Shown: positions 59,659 through 64,000 of the stretch, piece after piece
Layout: each line of letters opens with the position of its first letter
Position numbering within the stretch: position 1 is the first letter of the stretch
Notes under the pieces: generated by a model
What the model was told of the DNA's origin: nothing
Database searches by the model: none
Seen by the model: only the letters and a program-made list of their open reading frames with translations
NCBI RefSeq assembly: GCF_022513565.1
Contig: NZ_JAKWBE010000002.1
Location: 434,001-498,000, forward strand
Direction of reading: 5' to 3'
Length of the DNA stretch: 64,000 nt
From: Streptomyces gilvus
Lineage (GTDB): Bacteria; Actinomycetota; Actinomycetes; Streptomycetales; Streptomycetaceae
Made by a program: the position numbers and the translations under genes

Positions 59659-60312
59659 TCATGGGTACTCGCCGCCGCGCAGGGCGTCCAGGAGAAGGCT
59701 CACCTCCGCTTCGGCGACGTCATCGGAGGGGGCGGCGTCCGGTGCCGGCCCCGGGGCGGCCTGGGGGGCTGGGAGGAAGACCGAGCGGGCGAGGGTGGTC
59801 CCGATGAGGACCAGGGTGAGGACGCTGATCCGGGTCTCGCTCATGCCCGCGCTCAGCTCTCCGCGGTCGACGGCCAGGGCGATCAGGCATTCGAGGCGTT
59901 CACGGGCGGCCAGGTAGAGGTCCTCATGGAGGATCTGGCGCAGGACCGGGTCGTGGGCGGCCTGGCCCATCAGTGAGAGCAGGGCCGGTCCGGCGCTGGC
60001 ATCGAGGATGCGCTGCTTGCGCATGAGGAGCTCGCGCACGTCTCCCTCCAGAGTTCCGGTGTCGATGCCACTCAGTTCGTTCAGTGCGATGTGGCGCGCG
60101 ACCGCTCCGGCGAGGGCCTGCTTGGAAGGCCAGCGACGGTAGAGGGACGCCGTCGAGGCACCGGCACGGCGGGCGACCGCCGTCGTGGTGAAGGCGGCGT
60201 AACCCGTCTCGTTGAGAACCTCGATGGCTGCGCTGATCAGCGCGGCGTCCACGCGCGGGTCGTTGCGCCGTCCCCTTCGCGGCGTGGTCGTGTCGTCTTC
60301 CATACCTGTCAT
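59659..60312 (-). CDS. TetR-family transcriptional regulator
   Basis: A 217-residue TetR protein with helix-turn-helix '[20 protein letters not shown]' and a TetR_C domain ('[20 protein letters not shown]'). Two ATGs three codons apart (60312, 60303) are possible; the first is used. It is divergent from an aldehyde dehydrogenase gene, with a long inverted repeat between them (60353-60384), and is its probable repressor. Confidence 0.87.
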   Translation of the reverse strand: MTGMEDDTTTPRRGRRNDPRVDAALISAAIEVLNETGYAAFTTTAVARRAGASTASLYRRWPSKQALAGAVARHIALNELSGIDTGTLEGDVRELLMRKQRILDASAGPALLSLMGQAAHDPVLRQILHEDLYLAARERLECLIALAVDRGELSAGMSETRISVLTLVLIGTTLARSVFLPAPQAAPGPAPDAAPSDDVAEAEVSLLLDALRGGEYP

Positions 60313-60352
60313 GTCCGGATTCTCTCGTGCTCTTCGATGTGACAGCTCTCAT

Positions 60353-60384
60353 CCTAAACGAAAGCTTACCGTTTCGCTTTTAGG
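60353..60384. promoter_or_regulatory. Inverted repeat between tetR and aldehyde dehydrogenase genes
   Basis: CCTAAACGAAAGC at the left pairs imperfectly with GTTTCGCTTTTAGG at the right, with TTACC between. It lies 13 bp upstream of the dehydrogenase start. Likely TetR operator overlapping both promoters; the GAAA/GTTTC core recalls the site at 41894. Confidence 0.65.
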
Positions 60385-60397
60385 GTACTGTAGAGCC

Positions 60398-61831
60398 ATG
60401 GCTCCTTCCACCCTCACCCGCACCCCGGTCCCCGACACGGTCGCGGCCGTGCGAACCCTCTACGAATCCGGGGCGACCGCCCCTCTGTCCGCCCGCGTCC
60501 GCCGCCTGCACGCGCTGCGCGCGATGCTCACCGAGAACGAGTCCGCCTTCGAGCAGGCTCTCTGGAGCGACCTCCGCAAGAGCTCCGCCGAGGCCCAGCT
60601 GACCGAGATCAGCGTCGTCATGGCAGAGATCAACCACGCCCTGCGGCACCTGCGCCGCTGGGCACGCCCCAAGCGGGGGCCGGTGCCGCCGACGCTGCTG
60701 CCCGGACGCGCGCGCCTGGTTCCCGAACCGCTCGGCGTCGTGCTGGTGATCGCGCCGTGGAATTACCCGGTACAGCTGCTGCTGAGCCCGCTGACCGGTG
60801 TGCTGGCCGCGGGAAACGCGGCTGTGCTCAAACCCAGCGAGCTCGCGCCTGAGACCTCCGCACTGGTCACCCGATTGGTGCCGCACTACTTCTCCGACGG
60901 CGCCGTGCGCGTCGTTGAGGGCGGCGTCCCCGAGACGACCGAGCTGCTGGCGCAGCGGTTCGATCACATCGTGTTCACCGGCAGCGGCACGGTCGGCCGC
61001 GTCGTCATGCGTGCCGCAGCCGAACACCTGACGCCGGTGACACTGGAGCTGGGAGGCAAGTCACCCGTCTGGTTCGACGACGACGCCCATCTCAAGGCCG
61101 TGGCCCGGCGACTGGCATGGGCCAAATTCACCAACGCAGGACAGACCTGCGTCGCGCCGGATTACGTGATGACCACCCCCGACCGCGTGCCGGCGCTGGT
61201 CGACGCACTCAGGTCCGCGGTCGAGGAGATGTGGGGCACCGACCCGAGCACGAGCCAGGACTACGGCCGCATCGTGAACGACCGCCAGTTCGACCGCCTC
61301 GTCGGGTACCTGGACGGTGCCGACGTCCAGATCGGCGGCACGTACGACCGCGGCGAGCGCTATCTCGCCCCCACGGTGGTGACGGTCCCGGGCACCGACG
61401 GACGCCCTGTGGTCGGCCCCGACGCGGCCCCGCCCGTGCTGCGGGAGGAAATCTTCGGTCCCATCCTCCCGATCGTCCCCGTCGCCTCGGCCGAGGAGGC
61501 GGTCCAGGTGATCAACGACTGGGACAAACCGCTGGCGCTGTACGTCTTCTCGTCCTCGCCTCGCATCCGGCGTCTGTTCGAGCAGAGCACCTCCTCCGGC
61601 GCCGTGGTCCACAACGCGGCCCTCGTCCACGTCGCCGCGACCGGCCTGCCCTTCGGCGGGGTGGGCCCGAGCGGCATGGGCGCCTATCACGGCAGCTACT
61701 CGTGGCGCAGTTTCTCCCACGAGAAGCCGGTGCTCAGCATGCCGCTGTGGCCGGACGCCCTGCGGCTGGTCCAGCCACCTCTCCATGGCCGCGGGGTGCG
61801 CTTCGTCCGACAATTGATGCGCCGTGGTTGA
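60398..61831 (+). CDS. Aldehyde dehydrogenase (class 3-like)
   Basis: A 477-residue NAD(P)-dependent aldehyde dehydrogenase. '[20 protein letters not shown]' and '[10 protein letters not shown]' build the nucleotide site, the general base is E217 in 'LELGGKSP', and the nucleophile is C251 in '[11 protein letters not shown]'. '[15 protein letters not shown]' and the C-terminal '[11 protein letters not shown]' are typical of class 3/fatty aldehyde enzymes such as AldH/CALDH. It oxidises aldehydes to acids, perhaps fatty or aromatic. Long in-frame extension upstream runs through the operator and is not used. Confidence 0.9.
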   Translation: MAPSTLTRTPVPDTVAAVRTLYESGATAPLSARVRRLHALRAMLTENESAFEQALWSDLRKSSAEAQLTEISVVMAEINHALRHLRRWARPKRGPVPPTLLPGRARLVPEPLGVVLVIAPWNYPVQLLLSPLTGVLAAGNAAVLKPSELAPETSALVTRLVPHYFSDGAVRVVEGGVPETTELLAQRFDHIVFTGSGTVGRVVMRAAAEHLTPVTLELGGKSPVWFDDDAHLKAVARRLAWAKFTNAGQTCVAPDYVMTTPDRVPALVDALRSAVEEMWGTDPSTSQDYGRIVNDRQFDRLVGYLDGADVQIGGTYDRGERYLAPTVVTVPGTDGRPVVGPDAAPPVLREEIFGPILPIVPVASAEEAVQVINDWDKPLALYVFSSSPRIRRLFEQSTSSGAVVHNAALVHVAATGLPFGGVGPSGMGAYHGSYSWRSFSHEKPVLSMPLWPDALRLVQPPLHGRGVRFVRQLMRRG

Positions 61832-61882
61832 GTTCCGGACTCACCCCCGGCAAGAGACCGAGCAACAGCCAGGAGCCGCGAT

Positions 61883-62401
61883 ATGACCTCACACAGAGCG
61901 GCTGCCGAGCGAGAGCTGCGCGCCGAGACTCTGATCGCCGCACCGCCTGAGGCCGTGTGGCGGGTGCTCGAGGCGGTCCGCACGTGGCCCCGCCGGAGCC
62001 CGGAGCTCGCGGCGATGCTGCCCCTGAAGCCCGGGGGCCTGCGGCCCGGCCAGTGGTACGTGGGTGTGAATCGCCGTAGGGCGGTGCTTTGGCCGACCCG
62101 CAATGTCATTACGGAAGTGACCCCAGGCAGGTGTCTTTCGTGGGACACGACAACGAGCGGCGTCCGGTGGATCTTCGAGCTCGAGACAACGCCCGGCGGC
62201 ACCCGACTCGTCCACCGTCGGCCCGTCACTGGCCGCCTGACCCTGGTCGGTCGGGTCTTCGCCCGCTTCGCGCTCGGGGGCGAGACGTCTCACGCCGCGG
62301 AACTCGAGCACGGGATGTCGCAGACACTGGCGGCGATCAAGCGCGAGGCCGAAGTGCCAGACCGGAAAACGGCCCCTGCACCGACTGGTCTTCGCCCGTG
62401 A
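61883..62401 (+). CDS. SRPBCC (polyketide cyclase/START-like) family protein
   Basis: A 172-residue helix-grip protein: 'AETLIAAPPEAVWRVLEAVR' at the N-terminus, 'TEVTPGRCLSWDTTTSGVRW', and a C-terminal helix 'LEHGMSQTLAAIKREAE'. Such proteins bind hydrophobic ligands; many have no known substrate. AGGAG lies seven bases before the ATG. It follows the aldehyde dehydrogenase gene by 51 bp and is probably co-transcribed. Confidence 0.78.
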   Translation: MTSHRAAAERELRAETLIAAPPEAVWRVLEAVRTWPRRSPELAAMLPLKPGGLRPGQWYVGVNRRRAVLWPTRNVITEVTPGRCLSWDTTTSGVRWIFELETTPGGTRLVHRRPVTGRLTLVGRVFARFALGGETSHAAELEHGMSQTLAAIKREAEVPDRKTAPAPTGLRP

Positions 62402-62494
62402 TCCGGGCGGCAGATCCTTCAAGAACCGGCGTGGTGGAGCAACCCGTCCACGCCACATCGACCTGTTGATGGCAAACAAGGAGGTACAGCGCAC

Positions 62495-63190
62495 ATGACC
62501 AAGGTTCTCTTCGTTGTTTCGGCAGCGGATCGCTGGACATTGAGCGACGGCACGATCCACCCGTCCGGATACTGGGCCGAAGAGCTCGCGCTCCCGCACC
62601 AGGTCTTCTCGCGAGCCGGCTGGGATATCACCATCGCCACCCCCGGTGGGAAGCCCCCTACTCTGGACAGGCTGAGCCTGGGCCTCGCCGGCGGTACACC
62701 GTGGAAGCGACGCGACGTCAAGCAGTACCTGGAGAGCATCAGCGGCCGGCTCAACGACCCGCAGCCACTCGACCAGGTGGACGCCGACGACTTCGAGCTT
62801 GTCTTCTACCCCGGTGGTCATGGCCCCATGGAGGATCTCGCCTATGACCCGGTCTCCGGAGCCCTGCTCACCGCCCGGGTGAAGGCGAACAAGCCACTCG
62901 CTCTTTTGTGCCACGCACCCGCGGCGGTGCTGGCTGCCACCGACACCGGGGGAACCTCGTCCTTCGCGGGATACCGCATGACCGGGTTGTCGAACCGAGA
63001 GGAACTGCTCAACCGGTTCGCGAAGAAGGCGCCCTGGCTGTTGGAAGACCGCCTCAGGGCGTCGGGAATCGACTACGTGAAGGGCCGTCTCCCGCTGCGC
63101 CCGTTCGTCGTGGTCGACAGGAACGTCTACACCGGTCAGAACCCCCAGTCGTCAGAGAAGCTGGCGGAGCGCCTGGTCGCAGACGTGTGA
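62495..63190 (+). CDS. Hsp31/DJ-1-like glutamine amidotransferase-domain protein
   Basis: A 231-residue DJ-1 superfamily protein of the Hsp31 type: 'YPGGHGPMEDL' and the nucleophile elbow with C139-H140 ('LLCHAPAAVL'), with E29/E30 ('YWAEE') as the third residue. Relatives act as glyoxalase III (methylglyoxal to lactate) and chaperones. AAGGAGG precedes the ATG. It follows the SRPBCC gene by 93 bp on the same strand and may help deal with reactive aldehydes together with the aldehyde dehydrogenase. Confidence 0.85.
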   Translation: MTKVLFVVSAADRWTLSDGTIHPSGYWAEELALPHQVFSRAGWDITIATPGGKPPTLDRLSLGLAGGTPWKRRDVKQYLESISGRLNDPQPLDQVDADDFELVFYPGGHGPMEDLAYDPVSGALLTARVKANKPLALLCHAPAAVLAATDTGGTSSFAGYRMTGLSNREELLNRFAKKAPWLLEDRLRASGIDYVKGRLPLRPFVVVDRNVYTGQNPQSSEKLAERLVADV

Positions 63191-63223
63191 GTGACGCGGA
63201 CGCAGCCGCTCGTCGCACTCCGG

Positions 63224-64000
63224 TCACCAGGAGCTGAACGCGGCGGCTGCAGCCGCTGCTTCGGCGCCGATCGGCTGCTCGGCCCAGATGGTCTTCCCGG
63301 TCTGGTGGTATCTACTGCCCCAGCGCTTGGCGAGCTGGGCGACGAGGAAGAGCCCCCGACCCCCTTCGTCAGCGAGCCGCGCCCGGCGCAACCGCGGCTG
63401 CGTGTTGCTGGAGTCGGTGACCTCGCACACCAGGGTGGCCTGGTCATGGAAGACCCGCAGCCCCACCGTCCCACCCGCGTACCGCATGGCGTTGGTGACG
63501 AGTTCGCTGACGATCAGTTCGGTGGTGAAAGTGAGGTCCTCGAGTCCCCAGTGCCCCAGTTGGCGGGTGACGGCCTTCCGAGCCTCGGCCACCCGCGCCA
63601 GGTCGTCCGGGAACTGCCAGTGCGCGGAGTCGCCTGTCGGGATCCCCTGTATGCGTGCCAGCAGGAGCGCCGCGTCATCGCGTGGTGGCTCAGTGTGTGC
63701 CGCCGCCACCGCAGCGCGGGCGATGTCCTCCAGTCGTTGCTCACCGTCCCACAGAGACGAAAGGGTTGCCAGAAGTTCCTCTATGCCCTGGTCGAGATCG
63801 CCCGAGGGACGTTCCACAAGGCCGTCGGTGTAGAAGGCGAGAGTGCTGTCGGGCTCCAGAGGGACCGTGGTGACCTCGAAGGGCATGCCGCCCACCCCGA
63901 GCGGCGGGCCCGGTTGGACCCTGATCAGCGAGCCGCTGCCGTCCGGCCCCAGCACAGCGGGGGGAACGTGGCCCGCCGCGGCGAGTGAGCAGGTGGCGGT
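63224..64000 (-). CDS. SpoIIE phosphatase fused to RsbW-like HATPase domain (partial)
   Basis: The frame is open at the right edge, so the N-terminus lies outside. The first part here is the end of a SpoIIE/PP2C domain ('AAAGHVPPAV', 'TLAFYTDGLVERP', 'EPPRDDAALLLARI'); after a linker comes a GHKL ATPase of the RsbW/SpoIIAB type ('FTTELIVSELVTNAMRYAGG' as N-box, 'DEGGRGLFLVAQLAKRWGSR' as the glycine box). Streptomyces has many such proteins, which control sigma factors through anti-anti-sigma phosphorylation. An upstream sensor domain (PAS/GAF) is likely. It converges on the Hsp31-like gene with 33 bp between. Confidence 0.9.
   Translation of the reverse strand, partial: TATCSLAAAGHVPPAVLGPDGSGSLIRVQPGPPLGVGGMPFEVTTVPLEPDSTLAFYTDGLVERPSGDLDQGIEELLATLSSLWDGEQRLEDIARAAVAAAHTEPPRDDAALLLARIQGIPTGDSAHWQFPDDLARVAEARKAVTRQLGHWGLEDLTFTTELIVSELVTNAMRYAGGTVGLRVFHDQATLVCEVTDSSNTQPRLRRARLADEGGRGLFLVAQLAKRWGSRYHQTGKTIWAEQPIGAEAAAAAAAFSSW

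Noticed and set aside
60212..60397. In-frame 62-residue N-terminal extension of the aldehyde dehydrogenase
   Set aside because: It would run through the divergent tetR start and the inverted repeat; the ATG at 60398 fits the family start.
1..64000. CRISPR arrays, rRNA or tRNA genes
   Set aside because: No regularly spaced repeats, no rRNA-like conserved blocks and no cloverleaf with CCA end were noticed; a tRNA search program would be needed to exclude a cryptic tRNA.

Overview
The DNA looks like a streptomycete chromosome. It has very high G+C with nearly all third codon positions G or C, frequent GTG starts, many TetR/MarR/XRE regulators, SpoIIE-type phosphatases fused to RsbW-like kinases, and an iron SOD next to a nickel permease, each with a Nur-like box. 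No rRNA, tRNA or CRISPR array was recognised. All family names come from reading motifs by eye; no database search was possible.

Region 1 (about 0.3-24.4 kb) is a large acyl-CoA catabolic and uptake island: five short-chain dehydrogenases, three acyl-CoA dehydrogenases, two enoyl-CoA hydratases, a thiolase with its DUF35 partner, an acyl-CoA ligase, a phosphotransferase, an MBL hydrolase, two NTF2-like proteins, an EthD-like protein, a zinc alcohol dehydrogenase, an FAD dehydrogenase of the fumarate reductase/ketosteroid dehydrogenase superfamily, and a branched-chain-amino-acid-type ABC importer. Five promoters carry a near-identical inverted repeat, ACTGAA-N5-TTCAGT, and a sixth carries a weak relative. 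The TetR gene in the middle is the obvious candidate regulator. The importer packs permease and two ATPases into one 840-residue chain.

Region 2 (25.1-34.3 kb) deals with metals: CopC-like and Cu/Zn-SOD-like exported proteins, two paralogous Met/His-rich membrane proteins, a siderophore-type ABC importer coupled to a DJ-1/PfpI protein, an ECF sigma factor, a truncated PCuAC copper chaperone, a CopZ-like protein and a tiny Cys-rich protein. Region 3 (34.3-40.3 kb) has an NCS1 permease with a Cys-rich tail, a leaderless Leu/Ile/Val-type binding protein divergent from a MarR regulator, and the SodF plus NiCoT pair.

Region 4 (40.4-53 kb) is a patchwork of resistance-type genes (TetR pair, MMPL exporter, XRE-cupin regulator with a flavin reductase and an MFS exporter, QorB-like reductase, HIBADH-like dehydrogenase) separated by decayed genes: an NmrA pseudogene, IS110 and IS3 relics, a frameshifted reductase and a truncated aldehyde dehydrogenase.

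Region 5 (53-59.3 kb) is a second, smaller catabolic island that repeats the ACAD11-like dehydrogenase, SDR and phosphotransferase set under its own TetR and its own operator (TGAGCATTGCTCA, twice). Region 6 (59.6-64 kb) has a TetR divergent from an aldehyde dehydrogenase, a SRPBCC protein, an Hsp31/DJ-1-like protein, and a SpoIIE-HATPase protein cut by the window end.

The most interesting reading is that both islands carry a separated acyl-CoA dehydrogenase plus aminoglycoside-phosphotransferase-like kinase. This is the pair found fused in eukaryotic ACAD10/ACAD11, which handles 4-hydroxyacyl-CoAs. The first island would then be a regulated uptake and degradation system for an unidentified carboxylated, perhaps alicyclic, compound.
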